A DNA stretch of 64,000 nucleotides from Branchinecta lynchi (Eukaryota > Arthropoda > Branchiopoda > Anostraca > Branchinectidae): positions 3,262,561 to 3,326,560 of the forward strand of contig JAKZAP010000003.1 in the NCBI GenBank assembly GCA_023053575.1, written 5' to 3'. The position numbers were made by a program, and so were the translations under genes. This document shows, piece by piece, positions 10,976 through 22,535 of this stretch; positions within the stretch are counted from its first letter, which is position 1, and each line of letters opens with the position of its first letter. The notes under the pieces are model-generated. The model ran no database searches and was not told the origin of the DNA. It saw only the letters and a list, made by a program, of their open reading frames with translations.

Positions 10976-11575
10976 TTAGTGTTAGTGTTTTTATTTCCAA
11001 AGCTTCATCAGCATTTCTCTAGAACTTACAGCAAAAAAAAAGGCGTTTCCGCGAGCTTCAACTTTTTACACGGCTTTGTGGCATACAAATATTGTCGAGG
11101 GGACTGAGCTGGGAATCTTGAGTTTTTACACTGTAGGCTATCTTGAGTTGTGACGTCATCGGCCTGACGCTTCTGCACTGGGGTGTGCTGTAGGGTTTCG
11201 TCGTCAGCAATGCGTTTTATTGCAGGGATGAATAGAGTTTAAGCATCGTTTCACTGAAAATAATAATCACAGAAACGCCTAAGAGTAATTTCGTTGAGAA
11301 GTCTGACTTTCTTCTTCTTCTTGCAATTCTTAAGCACTTGGTTTCCAAGCTGGGACCCGTTCAGCTTTCTTGTTGCTTGGTTTTAAATCGGGTGCAAAGA
11401 AAATTCTTGTATTGATGGATCAGGTCTTCTTCTGGTGCTGCCGCAACTGGATCTTAGAATTCTTCGAACGAAAAGCTTTGGATAATCAACCACAGGACAA
11501 CTCGCTGTTTTATGAGTGACTGCGAAACTTTTGCGTCATTGTAAGAAATGGCTCAGTTGCAGGTAGATGGCAATA
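10976..11575. other. Unassigned stretch
   Basis: No gene or repeat family recognised. Confidence 0.35.
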
Positions 11576-11583
11576 TAGAAAAG

Positions 11584-11643
11584 TATATAAGAAAAGATGA
11601 CCATGTCATTAAATCAGTTTAACTTCAAGTGTTAAAGACAAAG
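11584..11643 (+). promoter_or_regulatory. Candidate core promoter with a 28-nt first exon
   Basis: TATATAAG at 11584-11591 lies about 30 bp before an arthropod-type initiator, TCAGT at 11614-11618, with the A at 11616 as the likely start. The presumed exon 11616-11643 ends AAAG and is followed directly by GTAAGT, a consensus 5' splice site. The exon has no ATG, so translation would begin in a later exon. Spacing and all three signals agree, but this is inference from short motifs. Confidence 0.4.
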
Positions 11644-12230
11644 GTAAGTTTTTATTTGTTGTCACTGAAAGGAGGCCACCTTAGATTCTAGACCGATTAA
11701 TGTTTTAGCTGCATATATCAGAGCTAAAGCATTGTTCAAACTTGTGTAATGATCTGCAGAAACATTTTCCTCATTTCCGCCTATTGACTATACATAGAGC
11801 AACCCAAAAGTGTGTTCCACCTTTCTAACACCAAGTTGCTATTTGTACTATTTTCGTTCCAACCTCGTGAAAAGCTATTACGCCATATATGCTTAACTTG
11901 CTTGGGAGCTTAACGTGTTATTCCAATAGATGTCTTAAGCTGTAGAAGAGCTATCCGCGTCAGCTTATGATTCGAGCACGAGAGTTACGGGCGTGATTTA
12001 AAACTAAACAATTCATCCCATTTTCTCTTGTTTTCTTTTTTCCCATTTTCTGTTGTTACTTTTATTTATTTTGTTCATTACTTGAGGGAACTGAGGGATT
12101 TCCGGAATAGGATGTGATGGTGGGTCAATTGATGTTCTGCAAACTTAAATTTGTTATTCGATCTAACAAGCAAGTGCTACGCGTCTATTTACTAAACCTG
12201 GGACGTCAACCGGCTTTAGGGTGACGAGTT
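11644..12230. other. Unassigned; possible first intron
   Basis: No repeats or frames of note. If the promoter call is right this is the start of an intron. Confidence 0.3.
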
Positions 12231-12231
12231 T

Positions 12232-13270
12232 TTACAGTACTTGCCTTCCGGCCAAGTGCGGTATATCGATGAATTATCCCTCGGTCCGTCTGTTTGTCTG
12301 TCGGTCCGGTGGAAAATTGAGTTGCGCTTAGCTTTAGAACTGGTTATTGGATTCGAATGAAACGACCGAAAACAAAAATGGAATAGAAGACATGTCTCTG
12401 ATATGCCATTTAAGGGGGGTTCCAAAACTCTGTTGATGGCTGATGATTTGGTAATAGCAGGCAGATCTCGGGCCCAGGGGCGTCACGACTGGGGGGGGGA
12501 GCGGGGAAAACTCCCCCCCCTCCAATGCTGTCGTCCAGTCGGTAAAAAATAACCGACGCAAAGCAGGGCGATTTTTTTTTATAAACAGTTGATTTATTTT
12601 TCATGAAGACAGTCGGTTTTTCTGAAAATTAGTCGATTTTTCATCAAAATAGTTAGTTTTTCTTAAAATCAGTCGATTTTATTCAAAACTGTCATTTTGT
12701 TGTTGAAAACAGTTGTTTTTCTGCAGAAACAGTCGGTAAAAATGACCAGCCAGTAGGTAAATGCCTCGCCCTCCCCCCCCCCCCCCCCCCCCCCGAACAG
12801 TTTGGCTAGTAACGCCTCTGCTTGGACCCAACCAAACTGATTTAAAAAAAATTATTTTCTCGATCCAGTCATCGTGGGGGGAGTGGAGGGAAGGGGAATT
12901 CGGAATATTGAGTCATGCATATAACGGGTGATCAGATTCCAACGAAATTTGATTACTAAAGAGAGGACATGTCTCTGTTGTTCTTTTTCATGTCCAGACC
13001 GGATAAGACAACTGTTGGGGGGAGGGACCGGAAAATATGTGACCCACTTAGACCGAAGAGGTCGGGATGAAACTTCGGGGGAATAACAAATAAATGCTCT
13101 AGAAACTATTTCAGAAGAGCATTGAGTCCGAGCTCTGCGGGAGAGTTGGGTGGGGGTGGAATTCCGGCGATCGCGAGTTAAGGTACTACCAGTTATGCTA
13201 GAACGACGAAACTTGGATGGAACCTTAGAGATTCGACAAGACCGAGAAGACTGACATTAGGGATGCGATC
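12232..13270 (-). repeat. Family B repeat, minus orientation, interrupted
   Basis: The left edge, GCCTTCCGGCCAAGTGCGG, corresponds to the microsatellite end of family B, followed by GTCCGTCTGTTTGTCTGTC. B-type units with GTGGGGGGAGTGGAGGGA and GATCAGATTCCAACGAAATT follow. A family C element (12475-12820) has inserted into it. The outer boundary near 13270 is approximate. Confidence 0.6.
12475..12820 (+). mobile_element. Family C hAT-type MITE, 346 bp
   Basis: It begins CAGGGGCGTCACGAC and ends GGCTAGTAACGCCTCTG, so the outer 12-13 bp are inverted copies. The flanking octamers CTCGGGCC (12467-12474) and CTTGGACC (12821-12828) match at 6 of 8 positions, as for hAT. The core is a row of about 20-bp units, AAACAGTCGATTTTTCNNG, from 12590 to 12740. 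C-runs lie near both ends. It has no coding capacity. Confidence 0.8.
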
Positions 13271-13620
13271 ATTTGCCGAACCCGACCATTCCTTAAAGTA
13301 CTAAACCTAACCGCAAAGTAAAAAAAACTTTTAAGCAAAATATGCTTCATGATCCAAATGGGCCTTTCGTCATTTCTGCCTCAAGGGTTTCACTTACAAA
13401 TTAATTTCTGACTCTTTTAAAGTGCGCATCTTACCCGCAAACTCAAAAAGGTGCTTTTGATAAACGAAACATTTCGGACCCAAGATCATTAGACCAAATA
13501 CTTTTGATTTGTTTGACCAAACGATGCATATTCAGAATCCCAAGGGCTCATTGTCGTTTTTACCTCAGGGGTTTTGTTCACACATGAATTTCTAGCAAGC
13601 GCATCTTTACAGCCAACTGT

Positions 13621-15470
13621 AACAAGAGCTAAGAGCTCATATGGCACTTGATAAGAGTAGGGGGTACACGAAAGAAGATGAGAAGGTCACAAAATACCCT
13701 GCCATCAAAAGATGCGATTCGGACCTAGAAATAGGATATCTAGTTACACTCAATAGTCTGAGCATTACCGTCGTCGCCTCGGATCATCTTAGGCAGATGA
13801 GTTTTCTACCTTCATATTTTCAACCCAGTAGATCCACTCATTTCGTCTTATTTATTTTGTAAGGTTTCACTCAAATCTGAGTGCTTTTTGGAACTTACGT
13901 TAACTCTCTCCCATCCTACCGTAGTCGGACCAAGCTAAAATATGTCATCTATGGCATGTGATCTCTTTACATTCCAAATTTCCTTCGAATCGCTCTATTT
14001 GTCTGACACCTATGCGAGCCAAATCATTTCTGGAACCCTTCCAACTCCCCCGCTGTGGCTAAATACGATGCTGAAACATACTAGTCGCATATTTGACATG
14101 TCCTATTACAGTTAATCAAGTTTGACTGGAATCGGAACATAGCCTATCTGCAAATTTCCGATTCCAGCTTCATCCCCCCCCCCCCTACCCTGGCCGGATT
14201 CGATCAAGACACCAAATAATAAATCCAGGCCGTTTGTACTTGGTACTGTCCAATTGCATCCCTTTAAATTCTGTCCATCCGTTTGGTTTTTGTGGTTGTC
14301 AAAAAGTCCGCCCCCCCCCCTCCTCCAACTCTCCCAACCGTGGCCACATGTGGATCGGACGCATATTTTTCTTGTCTAGGGGATCACTTCTAATCATCCA
14401 TAAAGTTTCAGTCGAATCGGACCACCGTTCGCAGCTCACGGAAGTCAGTGACTTCCGGAGTTCCCTTCCCTCAACACTTCAAAGATAGTCGGATCCAGGA
14501 AAAACAGTTTTCCTAGGACATTATGTCTGGTTCTTCAGTCACTAATACGCCTGCAAAGTTTTATCCCAATCCCTTGACTCTAAAGCGTTTCACGAGATTT
14601 CCAGTGCCCCACTCCCCCCCCCCCTTCAAGTATCGGATCCGATCAAGACTTGACATGGAATCTCTGAGACGATAGTTCTTTCCACTTGCCAAGATTCATT
14701 CAATTCCGATAACCCGTTCAAAAGTTATGCATGCCCCTAAATCCGGGCTCCCTATCCCTCCACTCCCCCCATGATGGTTGGATCGATCAGACTGTTCGGG
14801 TCCCTGACACGCGTCCCAAGTTTCATGGTCCTAGAACATCAGGAAGTACCGAACTCGCGGGATCACAAGATTCCATTTATGACTTGTGCTTGTTCTTCCC
14901 ACCAAGTTTGTTCCCGATCCCTCCACTCTAAGCGGTTCCCAAGATTTCCGGCTCACTCCTCCAGCTCCCCCCAAAGTCACCGGATCCGGTCCTGATGTGA
15001 GACGGTTCGTCGGAGACACGGGGTCTTTCCAAATATCAAGTTTCATTAAGATCCGATCACCCGTTAAATAGTTATGAATATCTCAAGATTCGGGATTCCC
15101 CCTCCCTCCACTTCCCCCACGATGCTGGGATCAACGAAATGACTATTTCCAACTTATTGTTTTGTGAGCCCTGATACGCCTGCCAAGTTTCATCGTACTA
15201 GCTTGAGTGGAAGGGCACGAACTAGCAAAATCTGGACAGATCGACAGACCAACGGACGGACAGAAATTGCGACCGCTATATGGCACTTGGCCGAAGGGCA
15301 AGTGCAATAAGTATAAAATACTTTTTACAAATCGATACTTTTTCGTGAAATCCAATAGACCATGACCAGTCTTATCTCAAGAGTCAGGACAAACTGACTA
15401 ATTTGCAAATTCACACTTTCATCCTCAGAACCAGCCTTGCAAGTGTCATATGAGCTTCTAGCTCTTGTTT
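13621..15470 (+). mobile_element. Family B element with both terminal inverted repeats
   Basis: The left end is AACAAGAGCTAAGAGCTCAT followed by ATGGCACTTG. The right end is the inverted counterpart, CAAGTGTCATATGAGCTTCT followed by AGCTCTTGTT. The interior has C-rich tandem units containing CCAAGTTTCAT, GATCACCCGTT and ACTCCCCCCACGATG. Near the right end (about 15240-15290) is a short GACAGACC microsatellite and the phrase GCTATATGGCACTTGGCCGA. No open frame of useful length is present, so it looks non-autonomous. Target duplication is unclear. Confidence 0.8.
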
Positions 15471-15483
15471 AGTTTACTCTTAC

Positions 15484-15640
15484 ATTGCGAACACACGATT
15501 GGGATAGGGAGTTCCCGGACTGAAATTCCTGCCCGGATTTTCGGCACCATCATCACTTCCATATGGAATAAGTTGAAATTTTTAAACTTGATGATGAAAG
15601 TGTAGGAAATCCGGCCGGGAAATCCTGATCGTGTGTTCGC
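15484..15640. mobile_element. 157-bp MITE with perfect 8-bp target duplication
   Basis: TGCGAACACACGAT near the left end is inverted as ATCGTGTGTTCGC at the right. The octamer ACTCTTAC is present on both sides (15476-15483 and 15641-15648), without mismatch. An 8-bp duplication fits hAT or P superfamily elements. Inner arms (GGAAATCCGGCCGGG versus CCCGGACTGAAATTCC) partly pair too. Confidence 0.75.
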
Positions 15641-15648
15641 ACTCTTAC

Positions 15649-15956
15649 CGCTGGTTCACCCGGACTGCGTATTTTATGTCGTCAGTACTGTTTTGGTTGA
15701 AGAATCTTCAAGTTCTGCGTCTGCTCCTCTGCGCATTTTAGCGAGGACATGGCGTATGCACTCCTTTGTGAAATTTCAGGCACACCATCGAATTCGAATG
15801 TTCTTCGTTAGTTCTGAGCAGGGCCAAAGGCTTCGAAGAGATCCCAAACGGGAGGACTTCTTCATATTTACTTTATGGGCCCCCTCTTTCTGATGCTGCC
15901 TTTTAAATTATCCCTAGCTCCCAATAATAAGGTTCTGGAGACCCCACCTTTTACCA
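15649..15956. other. Unassigned stretch
   Basis: No feature recognised; frames here are short and unsupported. Confidence 0.35.
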
Positions 15957-17001
15957 CTTTTTGGGATCCCAAAACGTAAGTGGAGGGATACCTATGACAT
16001 CGCAAAAATGTCCGTCTGTCTGTGAGCACGATAACTCTCGAAGGGAATGAGATATTCTGATGTAACTTGGTGTGAGGATTCATTGGATCAAGGTTAAGGT
16101 CAAGTTCGTAGATGGGCTATGTAAATCTGCATTTAGAGATGGGGGAGGGGGTTCAAATTAAGGGATAAACAAAGTATTTTTAACCAGCTAATGTGATAGT
16201 CGATTATAGGGTAAGAAAGCATGCTGATCACGATAGTGAAAATCGTTTTCTCGCCGGACAAGTAGTTCGTCCGGAATCCGGCAAAAAAGGAAAAATGGTT
16301 AAAAGTAAAAGATTTATTTGAAGTTGATTAAGTGGTCGTTAGAGGTGAGAAGAAATTTTGAACACGGTGGTGAAAACCATTTTCTCGCCGAACAAATAGT
16401 TCTTCCGGACTCCGGTGAAAACCGGAGAGTTGGTTAAAAGTAAAAGTTTCATTTGAAGTTGATTACATGTTTGATTGAGGGGCAAAAAAAAACTGCTGAA
16501 CACGATGGTGAAAACCATTTTCTCGCCGGACGACTAGTTCGCCCGGAATCCGGCCAAAACCGGAAAATTTGTTAAAGGCAAAAGTTCGATTAGATGACAG
16601 ATTAAGGGGTAAGAAGAGAGGCTGAGTCTGTATATGACAATAATTTTTTTACCAGGACATATAATTAGTCCGGAATCCAGTTGTAACCGGAATTTTTTTT
16701 TTAAGTCAAACTTTTATTCAAAGTTGATTAGATGTTCTTTATAGGGATAAGGGGATACGCTCGATTGTTTCTGAATTTTCTTTTTTTGCTGGACTTTCGG
16801 GCGAAACCGGAAACTTGGCAGAAGTAAAGCATGAAGTCTCAGTCAGTATCGTCAAAATAGACATGGCCTATAGAAGTATATCTGAACTTGGTTTTCTCTG
16901 ATCATTAGCCTGTTAAAGACTGGATCTGGCGAAGATAAGACCCGATTGTCTGAATCAAATATTAGATTTTTGGGATCCCATCGACACCTTTGGTCTTGTT
17001 A
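15957..17001 (+). repeat. Family A repeat, full-length copy
   Basis: It runs from TTTTTGGGATCCCAAAACG to GGGATCCCATCGACACCTTT and GGTCTTGTT. After the 5' palindrome come TGTCCGTCTGTCTGTGAGCA, the phrase ATAACTCTCGAAGGGAATGA, and then about six units of roughly 130 bp. These contain CATTTTCTCGCCGGACAAGT, CCGGAATCCGGC and AAAAGTAAAAGTTT. No coding frame is supported. It serves as a reference for the family. Confidence 0.9.
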
Positions 17002-18836
17002 ATTTTGTACTTACGACTGCTTAGCGCTTTTTCGGCCTAGTCGAGGTCTGAAGGTCACGCAACGCAATCTTCGCCAAAGCTTCAAGGTTTAACAACAACT
17101 CTTTGACTTCTAAGTGTTGTTTTTAATTGTGTAAAACACGCTAGATCATTAGGTCTATTTTCTGTTTTGGACTTCTTTTCTAATGATTGATTTTGCCACT
17201 ATTTAATCACGGCGCGTCCAAGTTTCCAATATTTGACGTAAGAAAATCGTCAGTTTCACGTGGAAAATGATGCTGTTTCCGAGCCATTTCATCGTGAAAA
17301 GATCATTTTGTTACGACGACTTGATTTGTATGTAAGAAGCAGTCTCGACCTGATGTTATGGCGAGGGGTGTAGTAGGCCGGACATAGACGGTAAATGTCC
17401 TTAGATCCAGACATCGGAGTCAGGACAGCCTAGGGCGTCTGGTGGCCTACTTGCAGACTTCACGGGTTCATTATGGATTCCCCTGTCGAATCACACTAAG
17501 GATTGCGTACCGAACCACAATATGCTATACACCACCCATCATACACTAGGCCTTGCAGGCCAGCCCCCTCTAAGGAGCTTTAAACAAGGCTCAACAATGA
17601 CCTAATGTCCGTAAATAAACAATAGGTTTACTCTCTGGTAACCTAACAACCTTTAAAGTTCAATGGGCACATCAAACTACCCCAATCCCAGTCTGTAACA
17701 ACCTAGGAAGAATGCTTACCCCCTAGCTCAGCAGCTTTTTCAACAGTTTCCTCTCTGTGATATTTCAAAGCGTAATATTTTTGGCCAGTACATGCTCAAT
17801 TACTAGCTTGGACAAAGATAAAAGTGATGTTTCTTATAACACTTAGTAGATCTTTATTTTATGCATAAATCAGCTTGTCTAATTCAGATTTGAATAGGCT
17901 ATTTGTTTTTGAATGATTTTTGTAGCTATGTTATTTTTTATAAACTTATTGCATATTCTGGTACATTTTATAAAGCAAGTTAATCAAGCTTCACAACACT
18001 ATTCCACAAAGAAAAACTTTTAATAGGCACTTAAAACATGGAACTTCTGATGACGCACTTGAACGGTCAGGTAAACTGCATCTACGTCTTGACTTATTGG
18101 TGACATCTCAAATATATCCTTTTTCTATCAAGCGTTGCTGAGAGTTTTTGAATTTCCTGCCACGATATCCCAGCTCCTAAGATTTGGATTGCCAAAATGC
18201 CAGAGAGGTAAAGACAAGGGATAACAAGAAAATGGCCGATTTTCGTAGCGCCTTCTAAAGGAAGTCGGAAATGTTTATTTGTGAAGCATTTAATACAAAA
18301 TAAAGCATTAGAAGTGTCCATTGTGCTTTAAGTAGAAAGGGATGTTCCCGGTCGAGACCCCGGAAAAGTAGTGCGGAAGAAGATGACTCATGCTCGCCGG
18401 ATGAGTCATGAACATGTTAATAAAATAATACACTAGCAGCGACAGTATAAAAGATTAAAGATACTGAAAGGGAAGGGACTAGCACTGCCTAACGGCGGCA
18501 CAAGTGAGCAATGCGGGGGGCTGATGGCATCACAGTAACAATTTCTATGCTTTATGCTTTCATGATTCTGCCGATATGGCTTGTTGAAGCTCAAGTACAG
18601 GACACTAAAAAACAGCGCCTAGAACAAGTACTAGCAGATTTCTGTTTCAGTTGACCATGAGACACATCATCGTCACCCTCATACTTGTGGCAGCAGTCCC
18701 GGGGATCTTCCCACAAACTAGCAGCTGTGAAACTGGTTGGAGCATTTTGTTGTTTGACTCGGGATGCAACTGTTACAATTTGTTTGCTATACAAGTGGAC
18801 TGGATGACTGCTAACCATTAGCTTTTAAAAAAAATT
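17002..18836. other. Unassigned 1.8-kb stretch
   Basis: One of the longer parts without recognised repeats. A short hairpin GATGACTCATGCTCGCCGG with ATGAGTCATG is at about 18383-18412. ORFs at 18094-18818 on the minus strand have no recognisable domain. It could be ordinary intergenic or intronic DNA. Confidence 0.35.
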
Positions 18837-19017
18837 CTTTTTCGCCCCTTAATTTGAAACCGCTCCCCCTCCCCTAAATATGTATATATCGGTCCATCTA
18901 CGAACTCAACCTTTCTCTTGACTTGAAGAATCCTCACACCAAGTTTCATTTAAATATCTCATTCCCTTCGAGAGTTATCATGCTGACAGACAGACGGACA
19001 GACATTCTGGTGATGAC
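18837..19017 (-). repeat. Family A fragment flanking the palindrome
   Basis: Contains CCCCTTAATTTGAAACC, CCATCTACGAACTCAACC, TTCGAGAGTTATCATGCTGA and the GACAGACAGACGGACAGAC microsatellite, all in family A minus order. It stops where the giant inverted repeat begins. Confidence 0.75.
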
Positions 19018-19530
19018 GAGTTAAGGTACTTCCATATGTGCTAGGACGATGCAACTTGGCTGGAAAATTAGACATTGGACATTTGGCTTAGAAATCACCA
19101 CTTTCCAAATCCGACTATTCCTTAAAGTACCAATCTTGACCGCAAAGTAAGAGCATGTTAGTAAGAAAGCATGTTAACTGCAGAGTCGAAAAGTACTTTT
19201 TATCAAATGATTCATCTCAACTTATGACAGCGGAATCAACAGCTACAGGGGTCTTGGGAGGGGGTGATCGGAAATCTCAAGACACGGTTAGAATGGAGGG
19301 ATCGGAGTTAAACATGCTGGGAAGAAGTTTGCAAAGTTGGACTGGATCCGGACACTTGGTGGTGGTGGGGGGAGGGGGGCCTCCGGAATTCCTGCGATGG
19401 TGCTTTTCAAAACGAAACTTGGCAGGCATATTAGGGACACGATCAGTCTGACAGAGCCCTAACCTACTACATACAGTTGCAAGTGCCATATGATAAATAT
19501 TCGTGGAGCCCAAGCTGACTTTGAAACAGA

Positions 19531-19711
19531 CATTCCAATAATGTATGCAACGGATACGTCAGCTACGATTCTTCATCAGCGATATTTCGTTGATGACTCA
19601 TATGACGTTGAGCCTGAACATTGACAGCCTGACGAGGACCCTTGCCAAGAAGGACCGAAATATCGTTGATGAAGAATCGCACCTGACGTATCCGTTGTAT
19701 ACATTATTTGA
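19531..19711. repeat. Nested hairpin module (CAGCGATATTTCG)
   Basis: Within the left arm, AATAATGTATGCAACGGATA plus CGTCAGCTACGATTCTTCAT is followed about 70 bp later by its inverted copy, giving arms of about 55 bp. A partly deleted copy is in the right arm (about 24975-25110), and a diverged one at 62153-62345. It sits just inside the family B terminus. Confidence 0.75.
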
Positions 19712-19788
19712 ATATATGCCATATGAGCTTATAGCTCTTGTTTGATAAATCATGGCCATACGGCCAATCAGCTGAGAAAACGAAGTAT

Positions 19789-21026
19789 AACAAGACCAAA
19801 GGTTTCGATGGGATCCCAAAAATTAAATGTTTGACTATTTTGTCTTGCAGATATCCGGTCTTCACCAGAGTCCTTGAACAATTGTATAATTATAATTTAC
19901 ATACATTTTAAGGCCAATGGCTAATTATCTGAGGATACCATGTTCAGTTATGGATGCAGGAGGTGTGTGTACGGTAGATCTACTTTGACGAAATTGATCA
20001 AAACTTCCTGCCTTACTTCTGCCAAATTTCCGGTTTCGGACGGTCTCCGGGCAAACTATCTATGCCCGGAAAGAAAATGATTGTGATATATGGATTAAGC
20101 ACATTTTCTTATCCCTATATCGAACATCTAATCAACTTCAAATAAAACTTTTGCTTTACACACATTTTTTCGGTTTTGGCCGGATTCCGGGCGAAAAACT
20201 TGTCCAGAGAGAAATAGATAGTCATATACTTGTTCAGCATGTCTTCTTACCCCTAAACTCACTATCTCACTAGCTGGTAAACATTATTTTGTCCGCCCCA
20301 TAACTGAAACTCCTTCCCCCACCCCTGAATGTAGGGATGCAGAGCCCATCTATGAAATCTACCTGTCTCTTGGTCTCGACCCAACGAATCCTCACGCCAA
20401 GTTTCATCAAAATATCTCCTTTCCTTCGAGAGTTATCGTGTTGACAGACGGACGGACAGACGGACAACTACTACGAAGTCACATAAAAAAGGGTTTTGGT
20501 ATCGGAGAAGAAAATGAAAAAGATCGTAAGAAATGCCACTGCAAAACGGATTCCCTATGACGGAAGGGCATCCTTTGACGCAGGGAGTGCGAAGAGATCG
20601 AACAATTTTTGTGTGGTTTTTGTCTCCAGGACAAAACCCCTTTTTTGGTTTGGTTGCAAAAAAAATAACGAGGGATAGTATTTTTGTAAATATTAAGTTT
20701 TCAAAGAATGAACATTTTAAGGAAAGGAGATATTAAGGAAGGAAAACAAAGAAAAGGGTTTAAATATGTGTTGAAAGGGTAAAATGAGAAATAAGGGTTA
20801 AAAGAGGGAATAAGAAAGAATATTAAAAAAAAGATAATGTAGAGATAGAGGAAAGTGTAGGTGACGCTAAATATATAGGTCGGTCATTGAAAAAACAAAA
20901 ATACAAAAAATTAAATATCAGATGTTAGGACCGTTGGCGTCACCGAGGGAAGTGGAAGCGTAGTCACCTGGCCAAATCATATTGGACAGGAAGAACGGAA
21001 AAGATGCTACGCGGCATTAAAATTTA

Positions 21027-21061
<35 letters not shown>

Positions 21062-21107
21062 CAAGTCACAGGTATCCCTCCGCTTAAGTTTTGGGATCTC
21101 AAAAAAC
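19789..21107 (-). repeat. Family A copy in the left arm, interrupted
   Basis: Starts AACAAGACCAAAGGTTTCGA and GGGATCCCAAAA, runs through four A units, then the microsatellite at 20445-20465, and resumes after the insertion with CAGGTATCCCTCCGCTTA and GTTTTGGGATCTCAAAA. A polyA-tailed element (20484-21062) is inserted in the terminal section. Confidence 0.8.
20484..21062 (+). mobile_element. PolyA-tailed retroelement insertion (579 bp)
   Basis: It ends in about 29 A residues and is bracketed by the direct repeat AAGTCACA (20476-20483 and 21063-21070). Removing it and one repeat restores the family A phrase. Short frames at 20496-20736 match nothing I know. Its 3' part has AAAGTGTAGGTGACGC and GGCGTCACCGAGGGAAGTGG, closely resembling the 3' UTR of the LINE at 26601-29245. 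It is probably a 5'-truncated LINE of a related family. Confidence 0.8.
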
Positions 21108-21420
21108 AGATATGGATTTAGCGTGTATGTTTACCCCCTATATCTAATCAACATTTCATGCTTATTTGTATTCCGGCCGAACTACTTCTCGGATATGTAC
21201 ATAAAGTTCAAAACGGATTCAGCATGTCTTTTTACCGGTATATCGACCCTCTAACAAACTTCAAAAAGGATTTTATTTATACAAGATTTCATGTTTTCTC
21301 CAGATTCCGAGCAAATTCTCAGTCCGGCAGGAAAATAAAGATCAGATGTGTGTTCAGCATTTGGTTTTACCCTCGGTTTTACCAACATGTCGAACTTTGA
21401 ATCGGCTCGAAGATTCGCAA
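21108..21420 (-). repeat. Second family A fragment in the left arm
   Basis: Contains GATATGGATTTAGCGTGTAT, CGGCCGAACTACTTCTCGG and CAGTCCGGCAGGAAAATAA, which are family A unit phrases in minus orientation. The mirror is at 23960-24240. Confidence 0.7.
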
Positions 21421-22535
21421 AATTTATGCAGACCAAAAGAGTTTGTGAAACCGACAGATTGATTTGTTACGTATAATAAGATCCCGATCTGCCGATGTGA
21501 CTCACAACTTTCCGGTTGCGCCCAACAAATGTTTGCAGAATTTGATTCCTTACGTAGTACGTGGTTTCGGAGGTTACAGTTAATAATGGTGTTGGCTGGT
21601 TGTATGATAGTGATGGACCTTAAAAAATGAACAGGTGTCAAGATCATCTACTCCTTTAACAATCCGAAATAGGTTGATAAATTTAGAATTCAGTTTTTGC
21701 TGTTCTGTGTTTATTTTCTTTACTTAGCTTAGAAACAAAACAAAACACATTTATTCATTCAGACTGTCATTAAAACTCTACAACAAAATGCTGACGACAA
21801 CACCATCTAGTCTATTTAAGCATTTGAGCAAAAAAGAAACGTCCACTTAGATGGCGCTAGAAAGAGAGTCTTCCGAGCCAATCATCGACGGCAGAGAATG
21901 TCGCCCTAATAATCATGCTCAAACTAAAATACAACTTACAAATTTTGAAACGAAATCAAGAAGTTGACCATGACTATTACGACAGAATAAAATAGTTGAC
22001 ACCTATGGGGCAGAATAAAATACACTATGGACGTCGGCGAAGACGACCGTAGTCGAACCAAGCGAATATTACTCCTGAACGCAAACAGGTGCTTCACGAA
22101 CAATTGAAGTCAAGTTATCATAATCAGAATCATTTTGTTGTTCACAATATTCGTTAAAATAGCCTGGGATGTCAAAACGTTAAATAAAAGTAAGAAATAA
22201 ACACATTATACGCACTATTGGTTTCTATCCACTGTTATGTCATGATCTTGTTTGCTTTCTGCTTCCAGGTTGTGGTGCTTAACGAAGTGTGGTACACATG
22301 ATCTGCTTTAACGCTGGCTGCTTGATCGGTGTTTTTGGAGAAGTGGTTCGCAGCGTTCTAACTTCTCGGTCCGACGTGTGTTGCCGCTAGGAGTTGAAGC
22401 GGAGGCCGGTAGGATGTCCTGATTTACCTCAGATCTGAGGCACTTTTTGGGATCCCAAAACGTAAGTGGAGGGATACCTATGACATCACAAAAGTTGTCC
22501 GTCTGTCCGTCCGTCCGTCTGCCCGTCCGTCCGTC

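Larger units (their letters stand above)
19018..22535 (+). repeat. Left arm of a giant inverted repeat
   Basis: The sequence from 19018 inward reappears as its reverse complement in 22830-25587. Matching landmarks include GAGTTAAGGTACTTCCATAT (inverted at 25567-25587), GTCAGCTACGATTCTTCATC (25001-25020), GGTAGATCTACTTTGACGAA (24695-24715), ACGGTCGTCTTCGCC (23320s) and CCTCAGATCTGAGGCAC (22925-22945). The arm is composed of a B end, an A copy, and about 1.3 kb of other sequence (21430-22440). It contains roughly 0.83 kb (about 20272-21107) that the right arm lacks, which includes the polyA insertion. Confidence 0.9.

Noticed and set aside
18340..18415. tRNA-like B-box GGTCGAGACCCC next to a hairpin
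   Set aside because: No cloverleaf can be drawn and no A-box is present.
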